From Periconia sp. R9002 (taxonomy: Eukaryota; Ascomycota; Dothideomycetes; Pleosporales; Periconiaceae), in contig JAMAHW010000050.1 in assembly GCA_023627715.1 (NCBI GenBank), positions 186,001-250,000 of the forward strand: a DNA stretch of 64,000 nt, given 5' to 3'. The first letter of the stretch is position 1, and each line of letters begins with the position of its first letter. A program made the position numbers and the translations under genes. Below the pieces are notes generated by a model, which saw nothing but the letters and a program-made list of their open reading frames with translations, was not told the origin of the DNA and did not search any database. Of this stretch, positions 9,182 to 21,505 are shown in pieces.

Positions 9182-12080
9182 ATGGATTTCGTACGTGGCT
9201 ATATTTCAGAAGTGCATCGTACAACTGATACTAACGCTATCGCAGTGGACGAGACTTTTGGGTGGGTCGTCATCGAAGAAGCAGGCCGCCGCCAACGATC
9301 CCCAACAGCGTCTGGCACGCTTCAAGCAACGCTACAATCAAGTCCTGGTGCGCCATCTACTTTTGTACTGTTCAAAACCTCACCTGGCCAAGTGCCGCTA
9401 ACAACCGTAGCAAACATGGCAAAAAACAGAATCGCTGGCCCACGATCGCGAAGCCTTGAATAACATTCGCCGCGGCTTCCAGAGTCTCTCCAAGATGCTC
9501 GAGGACGAATCCCGCTTACCCGCCCCTCACCTTTGCCTGAGCTTTGCAGCCGCTCAACAGATTTACACCGCCGTTTCCAAGATCTCTGCGACGTCGCACG
9601 ACGAAGGCATGGTCCGAGATGCCGTTCAATTCTACAACGCATTGATTGACAGTGAGGAGGAGGATTTTCTGGAGAACGATGTGTTCGCCGTGTCTCTTAT
9701 GAATTTCATTGGACGATCCATAAATTCGATAACTTTGGGAGAGGATATTGAGGCAGATATAGTCGAACTCCTGTTCGGCATTGCCGCAAAGATCAGACTG
9801 CAACCTGAAATACTGCCCGTGTGGTTTACAACAGCATCCGCTGATGCCAACGGACGGTTTGTGAATAGGAAAATTGATTTTGCTGGTGTGACACAAAAGG
9901 AGGACTTCCCATTATGCTATCAACTCATCGACAAAGTCCACCATGAAGGCCGAATAGGCGAGTTTGCGCGGATGGGACTGCTGTATATATTTGAGTCAGC
10001 CTCCAAATCGCTTCCTTTGGAACAGTGGATTGTGAATAGTGACCTACCTACGCTCATGGCGACAGGGCTTGGAGCACTTTACAGTCAACTTAGCAGGTAA
10101 GCGGCTCGACTCCCCCGGTCATCCACCTTGAGCTGAACGACGCACAGGTTGCTGTCTATTTTGCATCCAGCCGATTCCCTACCACTCATCTTACAGCTGT
10201 CCGACTACGCAGACATGCAACCAAATCCAGATGCTGTGAGCTTTTTCTCCAGCGACTTCCAGTCTCATTTGGTGACGTTTCTGTCCTACCTCACTTTCTG
10301 GCAAGATGTGCTTGAACACTGCCGATCGGCCGATGTGAGACACAGCTTGATCGACCATTTCCAAGTCCTATTTCTTCAACAATTACTGTTAGTGTGGATA
10401 CCACATTATCTGTGAGGTTAGTGATTAACGCAAAACAGATACCCTTACATCGTGCAATCATCCGACGTCGATGCTGGCTCCTCAGTCGCCGTCCTGACAT
10501 ATTTGCGGCGTATCCTTGATGCACTAGATCACCCAGAACTCGTCCACATGATTTTGCATTACCTGTTAGCTCTGCCGGATTACAATTCAGTCACCTCACC
10601 CAAGGACCTTCGCTCACCAGCGGCATTAAGACGACGTCAATCTCTCATGCTGCTTAATGGCCCACGGAAAGATGACGACACAATGAATCCTTCCGTCTTC
10701 AACCTTGTTGATCTCGTTTTACAGAGCACAGAGTCTCGGAACACTCAGACTGTCATCGCAGCTCTGAAGCTTACCACTGTACTTTTGAGTAAAAATCACG
10801 GTTATGCATTAGGGTCTTTGGTCAAGGTCACAAACATAAACCACAAGGAGCCCCATCGTACCGTGGGTGCTTTGCAGGCAGAACTTGAAACGTATCTTAG
10901 TCTGGCAACTAAACTTGCTGGTGAAGATGGCGTCGATGAAGCGTATGGAAGTTACCTCAAAGACAAACTGAGTATGCTTGAGAGCCACCCCTGCTCTCTC
11001 AGGTCTATAGCGTTGCCATCGACATCTTTGCAATCTCCTGGATTGCATGATTCGGAGATTGGCCCTAGGGAAGTTGGACCGCACTATCTGATTCCGGAAG
11101 ACCCCCTCTTTAAATCACTGCAAAGCATACTGCTGAGGTTTCTTACAAATGATGTTGAAACAAACCTAGCCTTGACAGAGGCTATTATAACGCTTGGAGC
11201 ATGTTCAGAGCTACGTCTGGAAGGATGGCTCTCCGTTGACCCCGCCGATTATCAATTCCCGGATGGTGACGCAGAACCTGCAGTGTTTTCCGATGATAAT
11301 CTACGCGATATGTATCGAGCCAGCCGGCAGCCCACCTGGTCCCCTGCGGCGACTCCGAAACTACTGGCTTGTTTGCAACAGCTATATGCGCAAGTTGAAG
11401 CACTGCGAGCAGACATTCAAGATTGGGACGACCTTGTAGCCAACCGGAAGGATGCATTTCATTTCCAAGAAGAAATGAGCGATGCAATGAATCCATCAAC
11501 ACCTCAGTCCAAGCCTGCCCGTGCATCTGCAGATATTCAGTCGGGCTCGTGGACGCCGCAAGTTCCAAAGTATATGAAGGAAGCATCCGCCACCCCATCG
11601 AGAACGCAAACACCAAGGGGACGCAAAGAGGCTCTTGAGTCACGACAGACACCCAACACATCGCCAGTGCCATCGAGGCTTGGTGGGCAGACGTTGATTG
11701 GCTCGCCCTCACGAGGCATGTCGCCTTTGCCGGCTCCGTTGGCAGTGAACAAGCGCCAGACCACCCTCTTCTCTGACATTGATGCGAATCTAGCATCTGT
11801 TAAGAGTGCGATTGCTCTCAAACGTCGAATCAGGTTCCGGCGAATTGCAGGGAAAGAAGAGATCGAAGTCATGCTGTCCAAATATCAACCGCCACCTAAG
11901 GACGATGGCGAAGAGGATGGGCAAGAAGGCGAAGCAAGCAAGAAGGAAGAAGAAGATGTCAGGGAAGCGAGTGTGTTGCACATCATTACCAATGTGGTCA
12001 TCTTGCAAGAGTTCGTGTTGGAGCTGGTTGCGCTTGTGCAGGTCAGAGCTAGTTTGTTCGAGGAGGTGCGGCATGTGTAG
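9182..12080 (+). CDS. fhipA: FHIP / RAI16-like protein, early-endosome dynein adaptor component
   Basis: Exons 9182-9190, 9246-9347, 9411-10096, 10148-10387 and 10439-12080 give 892 aa. The first coding exon is only nine bases (Met-Asp-Phe). Joined to exon 2 it gives MDFWTRLLGGSSSKKQ then DPQQRLARFKQRYNQVLQTW, the start of the FHIP (FTS-and-Hook-interacting protein, RAI16-like) family. The middle is a long alpha-helical repeat region; about residues 640-760 are Ser/Pro/Thr-rich and disordered, and an acidic/basic stretch (EEDGQEGEASKKEEEDV) precedes the C-terminal helix. In Aspergillus nidulans FhipA, with FtsA and HookA, links dynein to early endosomes. All four introns are GT-AG, 51 to 63 nt. 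The family is clear; the symbol is given by analogy. Confidence 0.88.
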
Positions 12081-12559
12081 GAGGAGATGGTTATGAGGTG
12101 GAGAGACGAGTCATTATACTATACCCCTTGTTCCTTTCGGCAGCTGCCCTCCACAGCAGATGTGTGCATACTTAGATGAAGAATAAATATTTGAATATGT
12201 ACTTCGGTACTCACATACACACGTACTTTCTCGGCAGTGCCACATGTGTGCCGGCGCCCAAATACAGTACACGAGCAACGGGCTGGCTAGCGCCAAGATG
12301 GTTAGCATGGGGTCCGTGCATGCTGCAGGAAAAGGAAAGATGCCATGGATGCTTGCTCCAAACGTCATCTGTCGGTCGTGCTGCGTTGGTTGGCCCACCG
12401 AGGTTCATCCAGGACACCAACCATCTAAACGCGAATACAAGAACTTCGACAACTATGATTTGAAGCGCCTTCCCCCACGGCCATTCCTACCTCATCTACC
12501 TAGTACTGACCTCGACAATCTTATCCGCAGCTGCAAGGGTCAGGTAGCCAGCCGTCGCC
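12081..12559. other. Intergenic region
   Basis: 3' flank of the FHIP gene and 5' flank of the DUF155 gene. Long chance frames here overlap the next gene's N-terminus in another frame. No independent gene. Confidence 0.6.
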
Positions 12560-14194
12560 ATGGCATCCAGCTCCACAGAAACCACGCCGTTGATTTCTTC
12601 CATGACCCATCATTCTTCTGCAGGCAGATCAACCTCGACGCCCTCCAAGCCACAGCGCACCGTCACTTTCAACACAACCGTCTCCTCCAGCAGCCCGAAA
12701 CAGCACCCCAGGCCTGTGTCGCAAAGTGGCCATTCTTCCTCCGTCGCGACCAGCCATGGCGGCCAGCCTATGCTGTCCACGTTGAATAACAGACTTCGAA
12801 GAAGAAATAGCTCTGGAACCCCCATGTTGCCTCACCACATAGGCGCACCCAAGATTGGCCCCCAGCGAACGACGAGGACCGCGCAGAAATTGAAGCTACT
12901 TCCGGATCCCGAACATGGCGATGACGACAATGAGGAAGAGAGCGGAAGGGATGTATATGTGCAGTATACTAGAATAAAGGATCCGACGGCCAGGAGAGAC
13001 GCTGCTAGGCTTGGCAAGGCCGACCGAGAGCGATTGCCTAGAGTGACGGCCTATTGTACAGCGGCTTCATACAAGTTGGACGACCTGATGCGCTATCTCA
13101 AAGGCAAAGCACGATTACGCGGCGCTCAGCCTAAGCGCTTCGACGAATGCATATACTCTCCCTACAATTACGGGAGGAAAGGACCGGAAGAGGTTACTAG
13201 TACGAGCGTGCATGACAGCTATCCTCCCGATCGTCCGAGGCGGTTTTCAGATAGTGCTATTGACGTCGAGGCACAAAGCGAGAGGCGGAGAGACAATCTG
13301 ATCGAGGTACAATCGGAAAATGAAATCATTTCTTCGGAAGATACAGAAAGCTCTGAGCACCTGCAGCGACCCATGCCTGTTCATGCAGACTCCGATCCTT
13401 CAATCGAAAATGTCGAAAATGCCGACTTTGATACACAAGTCCATACCCCAGAAGTTTTTCTCTTCGAATATGGAACTGTGGTAATATGGGGCATGACCCT
13501 ACAAGAAGAAAAACGATTCTTAAAGGAGTTGGCCAAATTCGAAACAGACAAGCTCGGCAAAGACGAGATCGAGACTGAAGAGTTCAACTTCTACTACACG
13601 CGAGAGTACCAAGCCCGGATATACAATGATTTCATCTCATTGCGGGAAAAGAAAAATTACATGATCAAACTCGCAATTAGTCACGGCCTTTCCCAGTCCG
13701 TAAAAACTTCGCTATTCGAAGACCTCGTCGACAACACAATTGATGATACCAAAGACATCCCAGCACAGATTGCCAGTTCTGGGAAGATCAACCTGAATAA
13801 GAAGCAGATTAACATGCAGATTGGGGAGCTGTTCATCCTACGAATTAGTATACATCTGCAAGGGTCGGTGCTAGACGCCCCAGAACTTATGTGGGCGGAG
13901 CCCCAGCTGGATCCTGTATATCAAGCAGTGAGGAGCTATCTGGAAATGGACCAGAGAGTCGGGCTGCTCACCGAAAGGCTGAATGTCATTGGCGATCTGC
14001 TATCGGTGCTCAAGGACCAGCTGACTGTTACACACGTAAGTGCAAACCATTTGAACCCGCTCCGGGCAATCATTCAAGTAACTAACAGCCATGTCTAGGG
14101 CGAACTCCTCGAGTGGATCGTCATAATACTAATCTTCGCCGAAGTAGTCGTTGCAGCCATCAACATTTTTGTCGATCTCAACGCTGCAGACTAG
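12560..14194 (+). CDS. DUF155 / RMD1-RMD8 family membrane protein
   Basis: Exons 12560-14035 and 14099-14194 give 523 aa. Residues 1-130 are Ser/Thr/Pro-rich and probably disordered. The DUF155 domain starts around RVTAYCTAASYKLDDLMRYL and includes FLFEYGTVVIWGMTLQEEKRF and the conserved helix REKKNYMIKLAISHGLSQS. The 63-nt intron (GTAAGT donor, CTAACAG before the TAG acceptor) separates the domain from the last exon, which encodes a single C-terminal membrane helix (WIVIILIFAEVVVAAINIF) followed by VDLNAAD. That layout, a cytosolic domain with a C-terminal anchor, matches yeast Rmd1/Rmd8 (required for meiotic division) and S. pombe Sif2/Sif3. The long N-terminal extension favours the Rmd8-like branch. 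The biochemical function is unknown. Confidence 0.88.
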
Positions 14195-14585
14195 AGCAAC
14201 TCGATGTAACTCGTCTGTACTCGTAACACCATTGTACATAATTCCTTCATTCCCTTTGTATGATACGCTTTATGGGGCGATTCAGATGCATCTTGACTCG
14301 CTGCCTAGCAATATGTGTGGTCTTGCTGAGAGAGTGTAAGAAGCAACTATTCCTTTCTTGTTGCAAGTTAGGCCTTGTTCCATACTTTGTGGACTGTCGC
14401 CGTGTTTGTGTGGCGCAAAAAAAAAAAGATCAAGTAGGCATAGCTTGCCGGATTCTCAATTATTCTATCCATTCAATACAGAATGAAAAATTCTACATAA
14501 CAACGGCAGCAATATAATCAATTAACTTCATCATCTAGAAATCAAAGGCGGCGTAACTTTCATGGCATGGACGGTATTAAATCAT
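14195..14585. other. Intergenic region between convergent genes
   Basis: A 391-bp spacer between two converging stop codons. It contains a run of 11 A at 14418-14428. Nothing coding is seen. Confidence 0.6.
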
Positions 14586-15812
14586 TCATACAATGCCAGG
14601 CGCAGCACGATCTTGCTTTCCCGCCTCCGCCCCAACAGCCATCCTTTCTTTGTCACCCTCGCTCTGCTGCTCAAACTTCTTCGTCTCTTTCTCGTGCTTG
14701 AACTTGACATACTTCAGCATGACGCTATTGTACATGAGAAACAAGAAGATAGTCACGACCGAGCAGGCAGCTGTCACGATAAGGGTTGCACGCGCGGTTA
14801 TAGAGAATTGCGCTATGATGAATCGTATTAGTTTCTAATGTTTTTGCCATAAAGAACACAGAGGTATCAACTCACCATCTTGAGCCGTGTATACATTGAT
14901 GAGAGTCGATATGAGACCTATTTGCGGTCATGTCAGTATTCTTTTCATTTTATCTCCTTGGTGTTTCCGCCTTAGGACCCGAGTATTTGACCTGACTTAC
15001 CAGCAACACTGTTCATCAAGGCCGGCAAGAAAACGCGGTTGATGACCCAAACGTAGTTATTGTGATGGATGCGCCATAGCCATATCGATCCCAGAACACC
15101 GACGCCACAGAGGACTGCCGCGACGTAGAGGAGAGGGATGTTTCTGGATTTCATCTTCCGTCAGCACAGCTCAAGTTTTAATTTCCTCTTCTACTAATCC
15201 ATTTTCACATCGTTTCACTCTCATGCCCACCACACATGCAGCATGCGACCTCTGAATTGATGGCTGAAGATGAGGAAAAGTGGTTCGCACATACCGGGCA
15301 GTAGCAAGAGCATGAGCCTTCAGCTCCGTATTCGCCTTCTCATCCAACCGCTCGTCGTTCTGCAACTTGTTAAAGGTGGCCGGGAAGACAATGTATCCCG
15401 CCAGCAAGATCCACGTGAACAGCGACGCGAGGATGTTGTGCAGCATGGGCATTTTATCGAGCTCGAGAAGCATGTCGACATAGCGCGTCTGAGCCGTTGT
15501 GCCGCGGCGTTCGAGGGGTGGTCTTGTAGGGTGATTGGAAGAGGAAGGTTTTGCCTTGACTGAAGGTCTCGTCGAGACGTTGGAGGGATTGCGTTTGGGC
15601 AGTGGAGTTGCGGGCTCCTTGAACCGGGTGGAAGGTGTGCGTGCTGGCGTGGGTTTGACGGGGGTGTGTTTGTTTGGCTCGCTGTGGTGGTCGTGGTGGT
15701 GGTCTTGGGACGAAGATGAGGTTTTTGTCTTTTGGGAGTCGTAGGATTGCTTTGGATCCTCCTCTTCGAGGGTTGGTGAGAGCGTGGCTGGGGTTTTGGA
15801 AGTGAAGAACAT
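14586..15812 (-). CDS. Four-helix membrane protein, uncharacterised fungal family
   Basis: Exons 15295-15812, 15001-15143, 14876-14917 and 14586-14812 give 309 aa. Each junction keeps the frame and joins segments of membrane helices. Residues 1-110 are polar, rich in Ser, Pro, His and Thr (including QDHHHDHHSEPNKH). Helices follow at about 126-147, 175-195, 200-225 (its loop crosses exon 3) and 240-262; the last reads TLIVTAACSVVTIFLFLMY. The C-terminal tail is charged and probably cytosolic. No catalytic motif is visible. Topology suggests a small integral endomembrane protein. Introns are GT-AG: 151, 83 and 63 nt. The third exon is only 42 nt. Confidence 0.78.
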
Positions 15813-17146
15813 ATTGGGCTAGTATGTCAATATCCACATCATATCTTGAATGGGTTTAAGTTTGAGAGGGACTGAATAGCATGATAGAGAGATAGATGTA
15901 TGTACGTCGAAAAAAACAAGCTACTGGGTCTAAAGCAAGTGCTAGCACTGAACTTGAGCAACCGATGTTAAGTATGGTTCCTATCACAATCTCTAAAGAT
16001 CCCACTCCCAAAAACCGGGTTTTGACTCCGTGTTGGCACGCTTGGACTGTGTTGGGTGATACCGCCAGGTACATACATCACCGTACATCCGCCACAACCA
16101 CAACGGTCGGGCTCGACCGTCTCTGACAGCGGCCTTGTGCCTTGTTTTGTAATAGAACGGTTTCTAGCGAACGGTTGGAAGGTGGGTGGTTAGCAGGTAA
16201 GGTTTGGAGCTGATGCAGGGTCAAGATTGTCGATCATTTGCGTCATTCCTCAGGGCAGGCGGCTAGGGTGGCAGGACCGGCTGGCGGCAAGCGACATGGA
16301 CTGGGCTTTGGAGGCGTAGCTGAAATATCAGAACAACAACAATCAGCGAAGAGACGTCGACGGAGTCATTTTGTAAATCTGGATTACGGATGTTACGTTG
16401 TTCAAGTCACGTGTCGTTTACTTCCACCTGGGCAGTCATGCTCCAGAATGAACACTTTTCTACCTTGTCGCTTCCCCTTTGATTTCATCTCCACACTCAT
16501 ACACACCCATCATATCACATTGATACACACTCATGTGTACCCTCGCCCATGGACCAATCAACCTGACAAAAAGCCACATGTCCTTTCTGCGTTCCCACAT
16601 GATCTTCACCAAAAACACTGTCAAAATCCCCAAAACCGTGTCCTATTAATCTACCTAACGTGCATTTCGCGCTGCTAAGCGGGTTGCAGCCCCGGCGGTT
16701 AATATGGAAAGGCGGAATAACCACCATCACGCGTCGAACTTAACTAAGGTGGGCAAATTTCTGGAAAAGAAGAGGACAGAGAGGCAGGTTCGGGGGCAAT
16801 CTTAAACTGAGCTAGATGTAGCGCTGTGTCTGTGATGGATCGGGTTGTTTTTGGGAGAGGTATATAGAAGCTTTCGTGCCCACCTGTTTGTTTATATTTT
16901 TTCTTGACAACCCAGCGTTAGCTGAGAGAGATAAAAGAAGCGATTGAAGTCTTGAATCTTGTGGAGAGATTGTCAAGAAGCTTGTTTATCCTACCTTTTG
17001 TATCTTCATTCTAATCAATCAAAAACTCCTCAGAGACTACAAAGATCCGTTGAACCCGAACGCAACCCTCTCCTCTATCGCAACCTCGTCGTCTTTTGAT
17101 TAGACACGTCAAAAATCCTATACATCTACCCAACTCCAAATCCATC
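15813..17146. other. Intergenic region with divergent promoters
   Basis: 1.3 kb between two divergent genes. It contains a CACGTG E-box at about 16409-16414 and a TATATA at 16861-16866, some 285 bp upstream of the KDEL-protein ATG. A 146-codon frame at 16238-16678 has no coding character and no recognisable motif. Confidence 0.5.
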
Positions 17147-17904
17147 ATGCGTTTCCAAACAGCCCTCCTCCCCCTCTTGGCATACGTCGTTTTCGCAGCC
17201 GACAGTGCATCACCCGCCGAGACGGCCGCAGCACCCGAACCAACGCCCGTAGGTCAGATCTGGGCGGCGCAATGGAAAGACGCAGACCTAGACTCTTTCT
17301 CCAAATCTTGCCAATCGGCATCTACATACAAGGCTTCCATCTACAAGCTCGGCGAGATGTACCCCACGTTAAAGGAATGGGCCGCGGAGCTCAAGGTGTT
17401 TTACCACAAGCAGCATTACCCGGGGAGCTGGGAGGGCGAGGACGTGCATGGTGAGGGGAGGACTTTGTTGAAGATGGATGTTGAGGAATTGCCGTTTGCC
17501 GTCCGAGAATGGTAGGCTGCTTCTGTTTCGTTTCCCCTGCTTGGATTAGATAACGAAACTCTTTGGCATGAAATCTGACAGCCTGCAGGCTTAAGAAAAA
17601 TCCCAAACAGCGCCACTTCAGCGTTCAGGACGACGTTGTCTTCTTCGCCCCCGGAGCCATCTATCCCATTGCCCCGTTATGGGTCGAAGAGCCAGCGGTC
17701 ACTGATAAAGGGTCGGCGGGTGAGTGTGAAGGCGTCTACGAGAACTTGGAGAACTATTCCACGACGCCGAAAGACGGCGCAGTGCTGGGACGAGTCAGCC
17801 ATCAGGCTACAGGAAAGAATGAAGTCGAGTTCAAGGTTGAAGCGTTCCAAGTCAAGGGTGGAAAGGCGGGCGAGGGCAGTGAGGACAACAAGGATGAGCT
17901 ATGA
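17147..17904 (+). CDS. Secretory protein with C-terminal KDEL, probable ER-lumen resident
   Basis: Exons 17147-17511 and 17589-17904 give 226 aa. The N-terminus MRFQTALLPLLAYVVFAADS is a clear signal peptide, with cleavage likely after VFA. The protein ends EDNKDEL, the canonical ER-retrieval tetrapeptide, read from AAG GAT GAG CTA TGA. The mature part has alternating hydrophobic and charged segments (for example HFSVQDDVVFFAPGAIYPIA), only two Cys (CQSAS and ECEGVY) and no domain I recognise. Retrieval by the KDEL receptor would hold it in the ER lumen, so a folding, glycosylation or quality-control role is a reasonable inference, not a demonstrated one. The 77-nt intron (GTAGGC to CTGCAG) splits the Trp codon. 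It is convergent with the next gene, 191 bp away. Confidence 0.85.
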
Positions 17905-18095
17905 CGTGGCCATGATTCAGTAAAGTTACTGATACTTGCATCCCTCTGTTCACTTTCTCTTCACAAAGACTTTCACATGTAAATACTCTGGTTTGGTGTT
18001 GGGGAATTGATATCTGGCGTTCATGATTTTGTACCCAACAAAAGAAGCATTTGTCTTTACTCTTCAGTCGTGGAAGTTCTTGATATCCGTCCTCG

Positions 18096-19231
18096 TCACA
18101 CCTTTTTTCTATCGTTTGCCCGTGACTTTCTTTTCTTCCTCATTTCTCTGTCATGCGCAATGGCTTTGATCATGTTGTATATGTATATGAACATGAACAA
18201 GAGGCCAACCACGCCAAGAATACCGGCCACGGCCGCCATGCTGAACACCACGAACCCATAACAACTTGCTATAAAATCCTTGTTGGATTGCAATGGCTCT
18301 ACGGAAGCTCCCACTTGCATCGCTGCCAATACCAAGCTGAAGAATACAAACACAACGAGTATCCATCCGAATTTGCGTTGAAAGAAGACGACATAACGAT
18401 TGTACCCATACAAGTACCCGCGCACGAAGTGGGTCGATGCGAAGCGTATACGGTAAATAGAGTTGATGCGACCGAGGCGTAGATCCCCGAAATGGAAACG
18501 CTTGTTGACTTGGTCTAACGCGTTGGGATCAACGTGCGAGGCGAAGTCTTGAACAAACGCCTTCCACCAAGGCCAAGTTACGAAGCTCGGGAGTAAGAAT
18601 AGCTCGTGCGCGATTTTCAGATCGATTGGCGTTGTGAGGAGCCAGACGTAACTTAGGAGAAAGCCGCATCCATTTTCGTGGAAAGCCTTGTCCTTGCACA
18701 TATGCGCAGTCCAGAAGGCGTGATCGAGCATGTACTCTGCGAGAGGCTTAATGATAAGACGATTGGAGAATTTCAGCAAGTGGAGATCCATTTGCTGCGT
18801 CTGTAATATTTCGAAACCCATCATTTTGTAACGATGGAGAGGGCGCGCGCGCATTGGTCGACCTGCCATCCAGAGCTGCCCATGAATTCGGTTCAACCTT
18901 CCCAGATCGAGGTCCCATTTGAGGAACTCATCGACATCATCATTGGCGAGGAAAAGCCCATCTTGGCTTCCGGCAATCGTAGGGAGCGACTCAAGAGGTG
19001 TGAGCGGGGTGTTAGTCACGCTTTCCAGAACCGGTTGCTGAGCGGCATCCCCCATAGACTGAGACTGTGAGGCCTCAGACCGTGTTGGAGGGATGGAGCG
19101 CGCAGTGAAGGGCGGCGTAAGGGGGGCAGGAGTCGGTGAAGTAGTCTGGGGCTGGTGTAAGAAGTCCATTCATCAGCTAAACGTGCTCGAGAGAGAGAGA
19201 GATCGACGTCGCTCACTGTCTTCTCAGCCAT
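18096..19231 (-). CDS. Two-helix membrane protein, uncharacterised fungal family
   Basis: Exons 19217-19231 (15 nt, MAEKT) and 18096-19151 give 356 aa. The first exon is inferred from a GTGAGC donor and CACCAG acceptor that keep the frame; an unspliced start at 19169 (MDFLHQ) is the alternative. The N-terminal 70 residues are Pro/Ser/Thr-rich. A conserved-looking globular segment follows (DLGRLNRIHGQLWMAGRPMR). The C-terminus has a membrane helix at about 268-290, a short loop, and a long hydrophobic region at about 300-335, then a basic tail (REMRKKRKSRANDRKKV). Similar proteins are, as I recall, sometimes labelled subtilisin-like in fungal databases, but no Asp/His/Ser catalytic triad is visible and I do not adopt that label. 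Confidence 0.78.
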
Positions 19232-19700
19232 AGCTCAAGCGATGCGCTGCGCGTAAGCAGCGGTGCCTATCGTATCCGTATCGTGCCATACAGAAGTAAG
19301 CAGTTCCTACCCTGCAGTATATGTATCTGTTGACGCCGTCGTGTGAGTGACAGTGGACGGAGGACTCCTGTCGCATGATACGAAACAATGGCAACTGCAA
19401 CATGAAGGCTGCATGTGGTTGGTGCCGTGGGGGCTGATCTTAGGTAATTGGTTACGGCTGGCAGGAGCAACTGAACGTCGCACATGGTGCCTGCTACCAT
19501 GTCACAAGATACACAGCGCGCAAAGACATGATTAGACAACCTTGGAATCATTGGAATTATTCTCCTTTTACATTATTGCTTCTCCTAGCATTTTGGGTTA
19601 TCAGATGCAAAAAAAGAAGAAGAAGATTGAGCCTCAAAACTCCTCAAATGCGCCGAAGCTGAAAATGCATCGATGCCATAGCCTTTCGTGATTTTTGATG
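19232..19700. other. Intergenic region
   Basis: Spacer with a purine-rich stretch (AAAAAAGAAGAAGAAGATTGAG, 19609-19630). No gene seen. Confidence 0.55.
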
Positions 19701-21505
19701 TTACTTGACGTAATTTGCTGGGAAACTTCCTTTCTGTCCTCGTAGTTCTCCATCCCACCAATCTTGGGAGCTGTTCGTCTTCTTCACTACACGAATCTTG
19801 TCTCCCTCTCTGAAAGATAAATCTCCATGACTTTGCCCTTCGAAATCATACATGGCCGTGACATATTCCCCATGGAATGAGCCAATTTTCTTGGGAGGCG
19901 GTGGTGGAGGCGGCTTCTTTTTTCCCAGTATCTGCGGGGACATTGCTCCTGCTGAAGTCGCCGTAGACGAAGATATACGGGGCCTCCCAAAATAGTCATC
20001 ATGGCCATTAGTGGAAGAGCCATGGGAAGGGCGACGATTGTCCAGGCCCATGTGGGGGCTTAGATTTGGAGAACTTCCACCGTACCTAGGTTTTGATGCG
20101 TTGAGGGAGTTCATCGAGGGTTTGCTAGAAAGATTGATGGGCGGCGCTTGCAGCTGTGGAGGTTCTTCTGACGGCGGAGGCAGTTGGTATCTGTCTGGTC
20201 TTGGTGATTTAGATTGGAGGGTCTGAACTGATTCATTGCTTCGTGCTCGGACTGTACCTCCACCGCCGCCTATGCCTACTTTATTTCTGATGCCCAAGCC
20301 AGTCAATGTCTCGCCCTTGTCAGGCATTCTCATCGGTTGATGAATAGCCTTCCCGCCTTTGAGGACATCGAACCCCGTTTCGATCTCCATGCGTAGCGAC
20401 GTAAAAGACGCCTCCCACATAGGTATAACTTCCTCAGGCTCAGGGGGAGGGTCTGGGTAGCCTTGCGCATGAGAATATTCGTTGAGAACAGTGTATAGGT
20501 TACCTATCAGATTATTCTGGAGAATAATTTGATTGGCAAGGAGATGTGGAAGCAGAGAAAACGTCGCGGCGTTGAGCCTGGGAAGCTGCGTTCGCAGACC
20601 CTCATCTGCATATTCGTATTCATGTATGGCTCGTGCAACATCGTTCTCGTGCTTGCTCAATGCGGTGTTTTCTCGATCCGATCGCGTCTTCTTCTTCTGG
20701 AGGGCCTCGGCGCGGCTCTTGTATCGTTCATAATCGACCTGCGTGTCGCTCGTGTTAGCAATAAAGCGGCAGGGGAGTTTGGTTGGGAGAGGAAAAGCAA
20801 TTACCTTCTTATCATCGCGCTTCTTGATGACCTTCTTCATGGGCTTTAAAGCGTCCCTCGCGAGCTTTGCCGGCAGAATCAATTTCCTCTCAATGTCCTT
20901 GACCTCCTCCATCATGTCGGCCTTGAGTTCAGCGAAAGCCTCGAGTAGCTGAACACAACGCTCCATTGTCTCCGGTGGGGTCTCTGTATGGGATTGGGTG
21001 CCGAATTCTCCGCCCTTTGCGCCCAAGGGCTTGTATATGCTGTGCATGATTTCGACAGCAGCCAACTGGTGGTTGAGGATATTGGTCCAGGCGTCGCGCC
21101 ATTGTTTTGCGGCATCTTCGATCTGCGAAAGTCAATACTGTCATGGTGTAGCATGGAGGATTGCAGGATTGGATTGGAACTGGAATCGGTGCCGGCGCCT
21201 GGGCGGTCATGGGGTGGAAAGGTAGCGATGGAGGGTGTCATTGGGGGGGGCATGGTAAGGTAAGTAAACACGGAGGTGCCACAGTTTGCTCCACCCCGCC
21301 AGTTCCCTGTAAGATGATGATGCTCCAGCCACAGGCCCGTCCAGTCCAGTCCAGTCCAATGCAGTCCAGGCAGAACAGGACTCACCCTCTCCAGCATCTG
21401 GTCGGAATCGTTGAAGTCCCTGAGCATGGCCTCGATGTCGGCTTCATTGGGCAATCGCGTGGAAAGGAAGGGCAGACGCCCCACTTTCCTCTGCACTCGT
21501 TGCAT
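19701..21505 (-). CDS. BAR-SH3 domain protein (amphiphysin/Rvs167-like)
   Basis: Exons 21386-21505, 20805-21122 and 19701-20738 give 491 aa. The start MQRVQRKVGRLPFLS is that of the fungal BAR protein sometimes called SH3-domain signalling protein. Residues 1 to about 240 form the helical BAR domain, with AAKQWRDAWTNILNHQLAAVE spread over exon 2. The linker (about 260-430) is Ser/Pro-rich and includes a GIGGGGGTVRARS stretch and a polyproline run, KKPPPPPPPKK. An SH3 domain closes the protein: ALYDF-type motif (AMYDFEGQSHGDLSF), then WWDGELRGQKGSFPANYV. BAR-SH3 proteins bind curved membranes and actin regulators during endocytosis. It is related to yeast Rvs167 but probably the separate filamentous paralogue. 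Intron 1 (263 nt) is the longest in the window. Confidence 0.92.
21339..21369. repeat. GTCCA pentanucleotide repeat in an intron
   Basis: About four tandem copies of GTCCA plus one diverged copy, inside intron 1 of the BAR-SH3 gene. Likely length-polymorphic. Confidence 0.8.

Noticed and set aside
12244..12789. 181-codon plus frame upstream of the DUF155 gene
   Set aside because: Its second half overlaps the DUF155 N-terminus in a different frame; the downstream frame has the domain.
16238..16678. 146-codon plus-strand frame
   Set aside because: Composition is irregular (His/Pro/Cys-rich), no domain or splice context, and it lies in a divergent promoter region.
18096..19231. Subtilisin-like protease label for the two-helix membrane protein
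   Set aside because: No catalytic Asp, His or Ser motif of subtilases is present.
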